From: Thalassobius sp. I31.1 | Lineage (GTDB): Bacteria; Pseudomonadota; Alphaproteobacteria; Rhodobacterales; Rhodobacteraceae | Length of the DNA: 64,000 nt | NCBI RefSeq assembly: GCF_003031585.1 | Contig: NZ_PWAA01000064.1 | Location: forward strand, 88,615 to 152,614 | Direction of reading: 5' to 3' | Shown here: positions 1 through 8,173 of the stretch, piece by piece | Layout: the number at the start of each line of letters is the position of its first letter | How positions within the stretch are numbered: the stretch's first letter is position 1 | Made by a program: the position numbers and the translations under genes | Notes under the pieces: generated by a model | What the model saw: the letters and a program-made list of their open reading frames with translations, nothing else | Database searches by the model: none | Told to the model about the DNA's origin: nothing

Positions 1-42
1 GCCGCAGACACCCCCTTGGTCGCAGATGATATTCATGCCTGA
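1..42 (+). CDS. 3' end of an upstream gene (partial)
   Basis: The first frame is open from base 1 and reads AADTPLVADDIHA before a TGA at 40-42. It overlaps the ATG at 35 of the next gene by 8 bases, the same kind of overlap (ATGnCTGA) as between the CMP-sugar synthetase and the SDR at 2338-2345. This suggests the last gene of the same operon upstream. The 13 residues are too few to name it; a nonulosonate synthase, hydrolysing epimerase or nucleotidyltransferase would be expected here from the context. Confidence 0.4.
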   Translation, partial: AADTPLVADDIHA

Positions 43-661
43 TACGCCTCTCATTCTTATCGGTGCGGGCGGCCATGCCTGTGTCGTCGCCGAAGCCGCG
101 CATTTGGCTGGATGGCAGATTGCGGGGCACGTTGCACCGCAGGCTGGTGGTGATGCGCTGCTTGGCGAATGGCTGGGGGATGACAGTGCGCTGGGCAAGT
201 ACCTTGCTGGCGGGGCTATGTGTGCCATCGGTCTGGGGTTCGTTGACGCAGCATCAGCGCAACGGCGTGCAGCGATCCTGGCAGGGCTGGACACTGATAC
301 TCTTGCTACAATCATTCACCCAGACGCCAGCGTTTCACCCAATGCGCAGCTCGGCTCCGGGTGTTTTATCGCAGCGCAAAGCGTGATCGCGACAGGGGCA
401 ATTATTGGGTGTGGCGCTATTGTGAACACTGGCGCTATCGTCGAGCATCACAACACCATCGGTCAGAACGCACATATCGCAACGGGCGCGAGGCTTACGG
501 GTAACGTGCATGTGGGTGACAATGTGCTGGTTGGTGCGGCCTGCGTGGTGCGCCAGGGGGTATGCATCGGGGACGGGGCTGTTGTTGGTGCTGGATGCGT
601 GGTGCTGTCGGATGTGGCCCCGAATACGGTCTTTATCGGTCGCAGAGGGCAAGCATCATGA
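35..661 (+). CDS. NeuD/PglD-family acyltransferase with hexapeptide repeats
   Basis: About 208 residues. The N-terminus (LILIGAGGHACVVAEAA) is the Rossmann-like sugar-binding half of NeuD/PglD proteins. From about residue 85 to the end there are left-handed beta-helix hexapeptide repeats (cycles such as GSGCFIAAQSVIATGAIIGCGAIV). Members acetylate sialic, legionaminic or bacillosamine-type sugars using acetyl-CoA. The ATG at 35 is preferred because it overlaps the upstream stop; an in-frame ATG at 26 is possible. The stop overlaps the ATG of the next gene (ATGA at 658-661), so it is translationally coupled in the nonulosonate operon. The exact sugar and N- versus O-acylation cannot be told from sequence. 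Confidence 0.85.
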   Translation: MPDTPLILIGAGGHACVVAEAAHLAGWQIAGHVAPQAGGDALLGEWLGDDSALGKYLAGGAMCAIGLGFVDAASAQRRAAILAGLDTDTLATIIHPDASVSPNAQLGSGCFIAAQSVIATGAIIGCGAIVNTGAIVEHHNTIGQNAHIATGARLTGNVHVGDNVLVGAACVVRQGVCIGDGAVVGAGCVVLSDVAPNTVFIGRRGQAS

Positions 662-1644
662 TCGGCTCTGCACTTGTCATAGGTCTTGGCTCTATCGGGC
701 GGCGGCATCTGCGCAATCTGGCCACGCGGTTTTCCGATGCCGATCTGCATGTATTGCGTCATCGCGATGCCCCGGATGCAGAGGCGAGCGCGATGGGTGC
801 CACTTTGCACAGCGATCCTGATCATATTCTGGAGATGGATATTGATCTGGTCGTTCTGGCCACGCCTTCGGCCAACCATATTGACCTGCTGCCTCGTCTG
901 ATCGCCAAAGGCTGTCACTTGCTGGTGGAAAAGCCCATCGTTTCTACGATGACCGATTGCGATTTGGTGCTGAAGGCATTGCAGAACGCACCTGCGGCTG
1001 TGCGGGTCTCGGGATTTAATTTCCGTTACCTGCCTTCCCTGCAAAAAGCGCAGGCCCTGATTGCCAGTGGCACACTTGGGCAGATCGCCAGAGCAAGCTT
1101 TACGGCCGGTCTGTGGTTGCCCGACTGGCGACCTGATCAGGATTACACCAAAGGCTATTCTGCTGATGCTGCGCGCGGTGGCGGGGTCGAAATGGATCTG
1201 GTGCACGAGATCGACGTGGCGCGCTGGTTCTTTGGTGATCTGAAAGTGGATTTTGCGAAGGGCGGCCATCAAAGCCACCTTACACTGCAGGCAAACGACA
1301 CATCGCTGGCCGTACTGTCGGGCGCGCAGGGCGGCCCGTTTGTACAAATCGCCCTTGATTATGTTTCGCGCCGACGGTTGCGGCACTATGAAATTGTCGG
1401 CGATGCGTCAGGTCTGCATTGGGATTTGTCTGGCACTCTGGATCACCTGAAGCCTGAGGGCGTGACGCCTCTCGCGCAAGCGCCTGAGGATTTTGACGTG
1501 ACCCAGACCTATCTTGCCATGTTCGACAGTATGGCCGCCGCCATCGCCTGTGATACAACGTTCCCCCATCCCCAAAGCCTTGAGGACGGGATTACCAGCA
1601 CCCGCCTCGCGATTGGAATCAGAGACAAAGGGTCCTCCCAATGA
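658..1644 (+). CDS. Gfo/Idh/MocA-family oxidoreductase
   Basis: 328 residues from the ATG at 658, which overlaps the previous stop; a longer frame upstream is not needed. The N-terminal nucleotide-binding motif is VIGLGSIGRRH at residues 7-17, and the family's EKP motif is at 91-93 (LLVEKPIVS). The C-terminal half is the usual alpha/beta substrate domain. Such enzymes oxidise or reduce sugar hydroxyls with NAD(P). It is one of three members of this fold in the operon, directly ahead of the CMP-sugar synthetase, so a role in building or modifying the nonulosonic acid or its partner sugar is likely. Confidence 0.85.
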   Translation: MIGSALVIGLGSIGRRHLRNLATRFSDADLHVLRHRDAPDAEASAMGATLHSDPDHILEMDIDLVVLATPSANHIDLLPRLIAKGCHLLVEKPIVSTMTDCDLVLKALQNAPAAVRVSGFNFRYLPSLQKAQALIASGTLGQIARASFTAGLWLPDWRPDQDYTKGYSADAARGGGVEMDLVHEIDVARWFFGDLKVDFAKGGHQSHLTLQANDTSLAVLSGAQGGPFVQIALDYVSRRRLRHYEIVGDASGLHWDLSGTLDHLKPEGVTPLAQAPEDFDVTQTYLAMFDSMAAAIACDTTFPHPQSLEDGITSTRLAIGIRDKGSSQ

Positions 1645-2345
1645 CAACCATCTGCACCATCTGCGCCCGCGGCGGATCAAAGGGCGTGCCGCGCAAAAAC
1701 GTGCGCGAACTCTGTGGCAAACCGCTGATTGCCTATACCATCGAGCAGGCACTGGCCTGTGACCAGATTGATGAAGTCTATGTATCGACGGACGACGACG
1801 AGATTGCACAAGTCGCCCGCGATTATGGCGCACGTGTCCCCTTCAAACGCCCTGCCGCCCTTGCCACCTCTGAGGCGGGTAAGCTGGAAGTGATCATCCA
1901 TCTGATCGAACAAATCGAAGCATCCGGCGTGCGCGTGGACCGTGTGATAGACCTTGACCCCACTTCGCCGCTGCGGCTGCAATCTGATATTGATGCCGCG
2001 CTCGATCTTCTGAGTGAGGATACAGATGCGGTAATCACAGGCTATGTCGCGGAGAAGAACCCCTATTTTAACATGGTTGAGGCCAAGGAAGACGGTAACA
2101 TCCGTCTGGTCAAAACCCTGGAGGGCGGTGTGTTCTCGCGCCAGGCCGCACCAGCGGTGTACTCCATGAATGCCTCCATCTATGTCTGGCACCGCGCCAC
2201 GCTGGCAGGTGGGCTGTGGGCTGGCCGTACTCGTATTCACAAAATGCCCCATGAGCGGTCGGTCGACATCGACAGTGAAATTGATTTCAAACTGGTCCAA
2301 CTGCTGATGAACGAGACCCGAAATAAGGATACCGACCATGGCTGA
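1641..2345 (+). CDS. CMP-nonulosonic acid synthetase (acylneuraminate cytidylyltransferase family)
   Basis: 234 residues, the usual length for NeuA/PtmB/LegF single-domain enzymes. It begins with the CTP-binding signature [14 protein letters not shown] (residues 5-18). The loop DLDPTSPLR and a C-terminal DIDSEIDF acidic segment fit the Mg-binding region of the family. It activates a sialic or legionaminic-type sugar with CTP, giving the CMP-sugar donor. It overlaps both neighbours (ATGA at 1641, ATGGCTGA at 2338). The adjacent PtmA-like SDR recalls the Campylobacter ptmB-ptmA pair used for legionaminic acid on flagellin, which argues for a legionaminic-type product over sialic acid; that choice is inference. 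Confidence 0.9.
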   Translation: MTTICTICARGGSKGVPRKNVRELCGKPLIAYTIEQALACDQIDEVYVSTDDDEIAQVARDYGARVPFKRPAALATSEAGKLEVIIHLIEQIEASGVRVDRVIDLDPTSPLRLQSDIDAALDLLSEDTDAVITGYVAEKNPYFNMVEAKEDGNIRLVKTLEGGVFSRQAAPAVYSMNASIYVWHRATLAGGLWAGRTRIHKMPHERSVDIDSEIDFKLVQLLMNETRNKDTDHG

Positions 2346-3141
2346 TACACTCTCGTCCACGCCGACTGCTGCGAAAATCATTGTACTGACAGGTGGCGGC
2401 GGGTTCCTTGGAACAGCCATGACCCGGCGCCTGACCCGCGATGGCCATGCCGTTGCAGTGGTGGACCGCGACCTTGAGAGCGCGACCAAATCAGCTGCAG
2501 GTGCCGATGCGGCAGGTCGTGCCATCGGGTATGCCTGTGATGTCTCCGATCGCGCGGCACTTGTTGACCTCAAGGCAAAAGTCGAGCGCGATCTGGGCGC
2601 GGTGGATGTGCTGATCTGCGGTGCGGCAACAAAATCTGACAATTTCTTTGAACCGTTTGAGACCTTCCCCCTCGAGGATTGGGATTACGTTATGCGCGTG
2701 AACCTCACAGGCCCCGCCATGTGCGCGCAGGTCTTTGGTGGCGATATGGCCAAACGTGGCGCAGGCTCGATCATCAACATCCTGTCGATCTATGGCATCG
2801 CCGCCCCTGATCAGCGCATCTATGACGGCGCTGTATATGAAGGGCGCGCGATCAACACGCCCGCAATTTATTCGGCATCCAAGGCAGGGCTTTGGGGGCT
2901 GACGAAGTACCTCGCCAGCTATTGGGGCAAGAACGGGCTGCGCGTGAATGCCGTCACGCCAGGTGGAATTTTCAGCGGTCAGAACGACACGTTCATCAAC
3001 AACTACTCCGCCCGCACCATGATGGACCGCATGGGAGAACCACATGAGATCGCGGATGCGGTGGCCTTTCTGGCATCCGACGGATCATCCTATATCACAG
3101 GGCAAAACCTGATCGTCGACGGAGGGCTGACAGCATGGTGA
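2338..3141 (+). CDS. SDR-family oxidoreductase, PtmA-like
   Basis: 267 residues. The cofactor motif is [11 protein letters not shown] near residue 18, with the NAG-like CGAATKS segment, a catalytic Ser in ILSIYG and YSASKAG carrying the Tyr-x3-Lys pair. The ending ([17 protein letters not shown]) is typical of classical SDRs. In Campylobacter the neighbouring gene of the CMP-legionaminate synthetase, ptmA, encodes a similar SDR, and the same order is seen here. The start lies inside the end of the cytidylyltransferase gene, and the stop overlaps the next start at 3135. The substrate is not determinable from sequence. Confidence 0.85.
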   Translation: MADTLSSTPTAAKIIVLTGGGGFLGTAMTRRLTRDGHAVAVVDRDLESATKSAAGADAAGRAIGYACDVSDRAALVDLKAKVERDLGAVDVLICGAATKSDNFFEPFETFPLEDWDYVMRVNLTGPAMCAQVFGGDMAKRGAGSIINILSIYGIAAPDQRIYDGAVYEGRAINTPAIYSASKAGLWGLTKYLASYWGKNGLRVNAVTPGGIFSGQNDTFINNYSARTMMDRMGEPHEIADAVAFLASDGSSYITGQNLIVDGGLTAW

Positions 3142-4085
3142 AGAAAATCCTTTTGTGTGGCTGCGGGAACATCGGTTTTCGCCACCTGCAAGCCCTGGCG
3201 CAACTCAATACGCCTGCCCACATCACCATCGTGGAGCCATTTGCACAGGGCCACGCTCGTATTACCGATTTCATCACCTCGGAGGAAGCGAACGGCGCTG
3301 AACGTTACCGCCTGTTGGGTGCGCTACCACAAACGCGTGAGGCGTTTGACCTTGCTGTGATCACAACGCGCGCCGATGTGCGCCAGGCGGTTTATGAGGA
3401 TATCGTCACGCACCACGATGTGACGTCTATCCTGTTCGAGAAGATATTGTTCCAGACGGTGACCGCACTCGACACCGTAGAACGTGATCTGGAGCAGCGC
3501 AAGATTGTGGGGTTCGTGAACTGCGGCCGCCGCGGATTTGACAGCTACCGCGCCATGGCCGCCGAATTTGCAGGCGACACACCCACAGACATCACTGTAG
3601 CAGGCAGTGCCTTTGGTCTGGCCTCCAATGCGGTGCATTTCCTCGACCTGGCAGAGTTCCTCAACGGCAGCCCCCTCAGTGAGGTGGATCTGTCGCAACT
3701 GAACAGTGACACCGCCCAAAGCAAACGCGACGGGCTGGTCGAGATTTTTGGCACCCTGCGTGCAAAGACGGCCAATGGCGGCAAGCTATCGGTTACTTGC
3801 GCGGATGAGCCTGGCATGGCCATTGCCATCACCGTACGCCACGCAGGCCGCGACATCCAGATTGACGAGCTGGGCAATACGCAAACAGAAGGCGGACAAA
3901 CGGTCCCATTCGGGACAAAGTTTGTTTCGGGGATGCCTTATCTTTATGATGATGCTCTGCAAACGGGCGATCCTGGTCTGACGCCTTACAGTGCGTCTGC
4001 CCGTCAACATCGTCTCTACCTTGGCGCGATGTGTGATCATCTGGATTTGCCTTCGGGCGATGATACACTTATCCCCATTAGCTAA
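3135..4085 (+). CDS. Divergent Gfo/Idh-like Rossmann protein
   Basis: 316 residues. The N-terminus [13 protein letters not shown] is a clear Rossmann motif like that of the gene at 658. At the place of the family's EKP motif it has FEKILFQ (E102, K103, I104), so the conserved proline is missing. The following part ([13 protein letters not shown]) replaces the usual Asn-Arg-Arg segment. It is therefore a relative that may have changed chemistry or serve a binding role. It overlaps the SDR gene by 7 bases and is followed after 21 bases by another Gfo/Idh gene. The function is unknown beyond membership in this sugar operon. Confidence 0.75.
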   Translation: MVKKILLCGCGNIGFRHLQALAQLNTPAHITIVEPFAQGHARITDFITSEEANGAERYRLLGALPQTREAFDLAVITTRADVRQAVYEDIVTHHDVTSILFEKILFQTVTALDTVERDLEQRKIVGFVNCGRRGFDSYRAMAAEFAGDTPTDITVAGSAFGLASNAVHFLDLAEFLNGSPLSEVDLSQLNSDTAQSKRDGLVEIFGTLRAKTANGGKLSVTCADEPGMAIAITVRHAGRDIQIDELGNTQTEGGQTVPFGTKFVSGMPYLYDDALQTGDPGLTPYSASARQHRLYLGAMCDHLDLPSGDDTLIPIS

Positions 4086-4106
4086 TCTGCAAAATCAGGA
4101 AATATT

Positions 4107-5087
4107 ATGAGCAATATCGGTCAGGTTCTTTTGGTTGGCGCGGGCGGCATGGCCCAGGCCTATGCCGCCGTCCTCACGTCAATGGGCGTCACGCCCAGGG
4201 TTCTGGGGCGCAGCCCCGCCTCGGCGGCAGCGTTCGAGGCGGCAACAGGCCTTACCCCTGGCACGGGCGATCTGGTGACCCAGCTGGAAGGTGTGGATCC
4301 GAACGCCACCGCCATTGTGACTGTGAACGCGCACGCCCTGGCTGAGGTGACCCAGACCCTGATGAGGCATGGCATCAAGCGCCTCATGGTTGAAAAACCC
4401 GCCGCCCTGGACATGGAAGAGATGGCAAGCCTGCAATCTGTCGCCACTGCTGTCGGGGCAGAAGTTTATGTGGCCTACAACCGCCGTTTCCTGTCGTCGG
4501 TGATCGAGGCAGATCGCCTGATCGATCTGGACGGCGGTATTGTCAGCGTGAAGTTTGACTTTTCGGAACCTACGCGCAAAATCGGCGCTTTGGGCAAGCC
4601 TGAACGCGAGCTGTCGACGTGGTTTTACGGCAATTCGACCCATGTGATTGACCTGGCTTTTCACTTCTTTGGTCCGCCTGACACCCTTGAGGCGCACGTC
4701 GCCGCTCAAGGTGGCATTGACTGGCACCCGCAGGCGGGTGTGTTCACAGGTTTCGGTGCCAGCGAAGACGGGGCGACGATCGCGTGGCATTCCAATTGGG
4801 TATCACCTGGTCGTTGGGGGCTGGAGGTTCTCACCCGCGAGCGGCGGATTATCATGCAGCCGCTGGAAAAGCTTCGCATCCAGACACACGATAGTTTTGC
4901 TGAAATTGATCACGTCATCGAAGATGCCTGCGATCAGAGCTCCAAACCCGGATTGTTGCGTCAGACGACCGCGTTCCTGACTGGGGCGGATGAACAGCGG
5001 CTGGTGTCCCTTGAGGCCCACGGCGCGAACATGGTGTTCTATGAGGCGATCCGGAACGGTACTTCCTACACAAAGGCCAAGACATGA
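4107..5087 (+). CDS. Gfo/Idh/MocA-family oxidoreductase
   Basis: 326 residues. The nucleotide-binding motif LLVGAGGMAQAY is at residues 8-19 and an intact EKP at 96-98 (LMVEKPAAL), followed by YNRRFLSS, the usual segment after the EKP helix. A Shine-Dalgarno-like AGGAAA lies about 8 bases before the ATG. Its stop overlaps the next start (ATGA at 5084). With the genes at 658 and 3135 it makes three related dehydrogenase-fold proteins in 4.5 kb, which suggests several oxidation, reduction or epimerisation steps on the same or linked sugars. Confidence 0.85.
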   Translation: MSNIGQVLLVGAGGMAQAYAAVLTSMGVTPRVLGRSPASAAAFEAATGLTPGTGDLVTQLEGVDPNATAIVTVNAHALAEVTQTLMRHGIKRLMVEKPAALDMEEMASLQSVATAVGAEVYVAYNRRFLSSVIEADRLIDLDGGIVSVKFDFSEPTRKIGALGKPERELSTWFYGNSTHVIDLAFHFFGPPDTLEAHVAAQGGIDWHPQAGVFTGFGASEDGATIAWHSNWVSPGRWGLEVLTRERRIIMQPLEKLRIQTHDSFAEIDHVIEDACDQSSKPGLLRQTTAFLTGADEQRLVSLEAHGANMVFYEAIRNGTSYTKAKT

Positions 5088-5995
5088 ACGTCGCCTATGA
5101 ACCTGAAATAACTGAAAAGATTGATGCCGCACATGCCCATGCGCAAGAAGGTGCAATGGAAATCGCCGTACAGGAATTCAGCCTTACGCGCAGCAGCGTG
5201 TTGCATCTGGCCGATGCAGCTGCACTGGCGGATCGGATCGCGTCGGAGAAGGCCGCTTATGCTCGCGAACGTGAGCGCTTCCGCGCCGGTATCGCCCCAA
5301 AAACTGATGGCACGCGCAAAGTTCTGATCATGGCCGACAGCCTCGGCCTGCCCCGCCCCGACGACCCCGACGGGACGGTCCTGACATATTCCAAACTGAT
5401 CGACCAGACATATTCCGATCTGTCGGTCGACAGCTTTTGTCAGCGATTTTTTACCACCAAAGACGTTCGTGACGCACTGGCAGCTGATCCTGATCTGGGC
5501 CGTGACAGCCACTTTATCCTGCACGTCGGTCTGAACGATTGCGCCAACCGCATGTTTCTGGAACCAGAGCGCATTGCGCTGGGATTGTTAACACCTGCAA
5601 CCCGCAATAAGATCATTGATTTTTCACGCAAATACCGCAGGCAAATCATCCTGGATCTGCCGCCGCACCATTACGTGCCTTTGGCGCAGTTTCGTGAAAA
5701 CCTTGATGTCATCGTGCATCTGTTGCGCGCACGCAATGTCGGTAAAATCATTCTTTCATCAATTATCCTGCCGCCTGCACGATCCTGGCCTGGCACCCCT
5801 GGGATAAACCGCAACTTTGCACTGTATAACATGGAAATCATGCACGCGGTGCATGACCATGGCGCACTGCTTCTGGATATGGATCGTCATATCTGGCAGG
5901 CTCAGAACCGTGGTGTGCTTAATGCTGACGGCATGCATCTGGCTGAAGGCGGGCATGATCTGTTTTGCAAAAAATGTGATCCGTACCTCCGATGA
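5084..5995 (+). CDS. SGNH/GDSL-family hydrolase or acyl-handling protein
   Basis: 303 residues. An 80-residue leader with no obvious signal peptide is followed by an SGNH core. The nucleophile block is MADSLGLPRP (Ser86), block III is HVGLNDCANR (Asn151) and the catalytic block V is NADGMHL (Asp282, His285). SGNH proteins in surface-sugar loci remove or transfer O-acetyl groups. Given an acyltransferase at the start of the operon, an esterase trimming the acyl pattern of the nonulosonic acid is plausible. The gene is coupled to both neighbours by ATGA overlaps. Cellular location is probably cytoplasmic, as no export signal is seen. Confidence 0.7.
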   Translation: MNVAYEPEITEKIDAAHAHAQEGAMEIAVQEFSLTRSSVLHLADAAALADRIASEKAAYARERERFRAGIAPKTDGTRKVLIMADSLGLPRPDDPDGTVLTYSKLIDQTYSDLSVDSFCQRFFTTKDVRDALAADPDLGRDSHFILHVGLNDCANRMFLEPERIALGLLTPATRNKIIDFSRKYRRQIILDLPPHHYVPLAQFRENLDVIVHLLRARNVGKIILSSIILPPARSWPGTPGINRNFALYNMEIMHAVHDHGALLLDMDRHIWQAQNRGVLNADGMHLAEGGHDLFCKKCDPYLR

Positions 5996-7191
5996 ATACG
6001 CCTGGGATCCGCGTCACTTTTGTCATTCAAAAGCTCTTGGGGCTGACGGGCGGCGCAGAGCGGATGTTTCTTCAGACGGCGGTCTCCCTGGCCAAACTGG
6101 GGATGGAGATTGATCTGGTCATCTACGACGCTTCGCCCGCTGCCCCGCAGTTTGACACAGGCGGCCTCACGATAACCAACCTTTGTCCGATCACAAGCCC
6201 CCCGCGTGAGGGGGGCAACAAAACCGCTGGCAGGCTCAAACGCATACCCCATTCAGGTCCGGTCGGGCATCTCAAATGGGCGATGACCCATGGCATGTTC
6301 GAGCGTGCAGTGCGCAAACATCTAAAACGTACAACACCTGATGTGGTTATTGCATTCCTGCCGCCAGCGATCACGGCGGCGGTGCGTGCGGCGGCGAGGC
6401 TGAATATACCAGTAATTGCATCCACCCATAACGTCCCTGAACATGATTTTGGATTGGATAGCCCCCGCTGGGATCAAAATCCCATCTACCGGACCCGTGC
6501 GCGCGCCGCCCTGTCGGGAGCCACAAAAATCACAGTGTTGCTCGAGGATTTTAAACGCTGGCTCACGGCGGAGGAACAGACTCGCACCACCGTGATGCCT
6601 AACCCTGTGCAGCGCCTCTCCCCGTCTCCCGTGCAGTCCCCTGACCGCGAAAATATCGTTTTGGCAGTCGGACGTCTGACGGACATAAAACGTTATCATC
6701 TTCTGATAGGTGCATGGGCGCAGCTGCACGAGGGTTTCCCCGAATGGCGCGTCGACATCTATGGCGAAGGTGATCTGCGCGCCGATCTGAGTGCCCAAAT
6801 CACCGCTCATGGTCTGGGTGATGTGGTGCGACTATGCGGGGTGACGTCTGATATTGGCGCTATCTGTGATCGCGCGCGACTGCTGTGCCATCCCGCCGCA
6901 TTCGAGGGCTTTGGGTTGTCCGTAGCCGAGGCAATGGCCCACGGAATGCCCGCTATGGGGTTTGCCGATTGCGCAGGCATCAATCAGCTGATCACGTCCG
7001 GGCATGACGGTTTTCTGATTGATCCCGCACCCTCCCCGCAAGCTGCCCTGACCGCAAGCCTGCACCGCGCGCTGAGCGATCCGGCCCATCTGGAGAAACT
7101 TGGACAGCGTGCCCAAAAAATCACTCAGACCTATCAGGCCGAAAAAATCGCGATGCAATGGGAAACCCTTGTGCGCGATTGCCTGCCATAG
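5992..7191 (+). CDS. Glycosyltransferase, GT4 (GT-B) family
   Basis: 399 residues. The N-terminal domain has TGGAERMFLQ, typical of GT4 enzymes. The C-terminal domain begins near VLAVGRLTDIKRYHLLI and carries the donor-site E-x7-E motif in FEGFGLSVAEAMAHG. Such retaining transferases move a nucleotide-activated hexose to a polysaccharide or lipid-linked acceptor. CMP-nonulosonate donors are normally used by other families, so this protein probably adds a companion sugar. It is the last gene of the operon; no clear terminator follows, and an IS remnant begins about 40 bases downstream. Confidence 0.85.
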   Translation: MNTPGIRVTFVIQKLLGLTGGAERMFLQTAVSLAKLGMEIDLVIYDASPAAPQFDTGGLTITNLCPITSPPREGGNKTAGRLKRIPHSGPVGHLKWAMTHGMFERAVRKHLKRTTPDVVIAFLPPAITAAVRAAARLNIPVIASTHNVPEHDFGLDSPRWDQNPIYRTRARAALSGATKITVLLEDFKRWLTAEEQTRTTVMPNPVQRLSPSPVQSPDRENIVLAVGRLTDIKRYHLLIGAWAQLHEGFPEWRVDIYGEGDLRADLSAQITAHGLGDVVRLCGVTSDIGAICDRARLLCHPAAFEGFGLSVAEAMAHGMPAMGFADCAGINQLITSGHDGFLIDPAPSPQAALTASLHRALSDPAHLEKLGQRAQKITQTYQAEKIAMQWETLVRDCLP

Positions 7192-7230
7192 ACGCCACCA
7201 CCAGCTTTGAATTCTCACCCCCCCCCCTGT

Positions 7231-7334
7231 TTCCGGGGTTTATACCAGATGCCTGAATGACGGGGTTGCCGGTTGTGGAAGGCGTCAATGTATCTGAAGA
7301 TTACAGCCTCTGCTGCGGCCTGCATTTTAAAGCG
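7231..7334 (-). pseudogene. IS3-family transposase (OrfB) C-terminal remnant
   Basis: The minus strand reads an uninterrupted stretch that includes AVIFRYIDAFHNRQPRHSG, the well-known end of IS3 OrfB integrases (E-Y-I-x-x-F-Y-N-R-x-R-R-H-S). The YID-FHNR-RHS positions line up and the spacing is right. Upstream on the same strand the frame meets a stop within two codons and nothing like the DDE core follows. It is a decayed fragment, not an active element, and marks the boundary of the accessory protease region. Confidence 0.7.
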
Positions 7335-7619
7335 TCTCTAGTGTACCATCGCCCAACAGTCGCTACTTGATGTTCGTTTGTGTATGTTTGGGGGGTCTTT
7401 ACAATGGGGTGTTCTGTGCATTGGCAGGGGAAAGTACCCCGCTGTCCGGGAAAAGGGACGAACATCACATGGTCGATGCTGAAGGATCAGGAAGGGCTGG
7501 TGCCACAGTTTGGTATACAATCAGAGGCTTATGGAACGGCCAGGCCAGAAATGTGTTGGCTGGATCACATGTAGCTGTCTTCCGTTAATCTTTAGTGTAT
7601 TTGATTTGTCCTTTAGTGT
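7335..7619. other. Gene-poor spacer with short unrecognised frames
   Basis: Several short frames exist on both strands, but none shows a family motif, good start signal or coherent codon use. The stretch looks like decayed DNA between the IS remnant and the exported-protein gene. An AT-rich part at 7585-7620 with a repeated TTTAGTGTAT (7591-7600 and 7611-7620) probably holds the promoter of the downstream genes. Confidence 0.4.
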
Positions 7620-8102
7620 ATGTCTGAATGTCAGAGTATTCCGGTTCAGCGCCGCGAGATATCGAGTGTAATCAAAGGGCAGGACATACTATTGAAACAC
7701 ATTACCAGCAGCAGATTGCGCAGCCGCCATTTTGCGTTGCTTCTGATATGTGTTCTGTTCGGAGCATCACTTATGACCTTTTCACCAGGTGCCAATGCGC
7801 GCCAGCCAATCCGTCCGATTGTTGCGCTGACCTGTGAAGGCCGCCTGTCGCTCTGCCAGGAGATCGTACAGTCGCTGGCCGACTTGAAGCCTGGATATGT
7901 TTACCGGATGAACCCCGCCCGCAAACCCAATGGATCGTTTGACCTTAAGCTTGAACTTGACAGTGATGGTCATGGCCAGCTGTTCTGGTCAGGTGGCGCA
8001 GGGCAAATTACGCCCCGGGCAGGTCAAAGTGACGCCGAGTTTGCCCGCCAAATCGTAGCGAATGCCAGCCCGGATCTGTCCCGGGCGATGGAAAATCCCT
8101 GA
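7620..8102 (+). CDS. Small exported protein of unknown function
   Basis: 160 residues from the ATG at 7620. A hydrophobic stretch (ALLLICVLFGASLMTF) at about residues 39-54 is followed by NARQ, a plausible signal-peptidase site. A TTG at 7692, with AGGGCAGG upstream, would put the signal peptide at the true N-terminus (about 136 residues). The mature part has two cysteines close together (LTCEGRLSLCQ) and no recognised domain. It lies 71 bases before the serralysin-like protease on the same strand, and its size and export would suit a periplasmic inhibitor or accessory protein, as in prt/apr loci; no sequence match to the Inh family was seen. Confidence 0.6.
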   Translation: MSECQSIPVQRREISSVIKGQDILLKHITSSRLRSRHFALLLICVLFGASLMTFSPGANARQPIRPIVALTCEGRLSLCQEIVQSLADLKPGYVYRMNPARKPNGSFDLKLELDSDGHGQLFWSGGAGQITPRAGQSDAEFARQIVANASPDLSRAMENP

Positions 8103-8173
8103 GATGGGAAAAATGTTATCATCTTTACTTTGCGCGCTGCTGCCTGCGAATATTAAATAAAAGGACTTGAGAA

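Noticed and set aside
7367..7588. A 73-codon plus-strand frame and overlapping alternatives in the spacer
   Set aside because: No motif, poor start signals, conflicting frames; probably decayed DNA.
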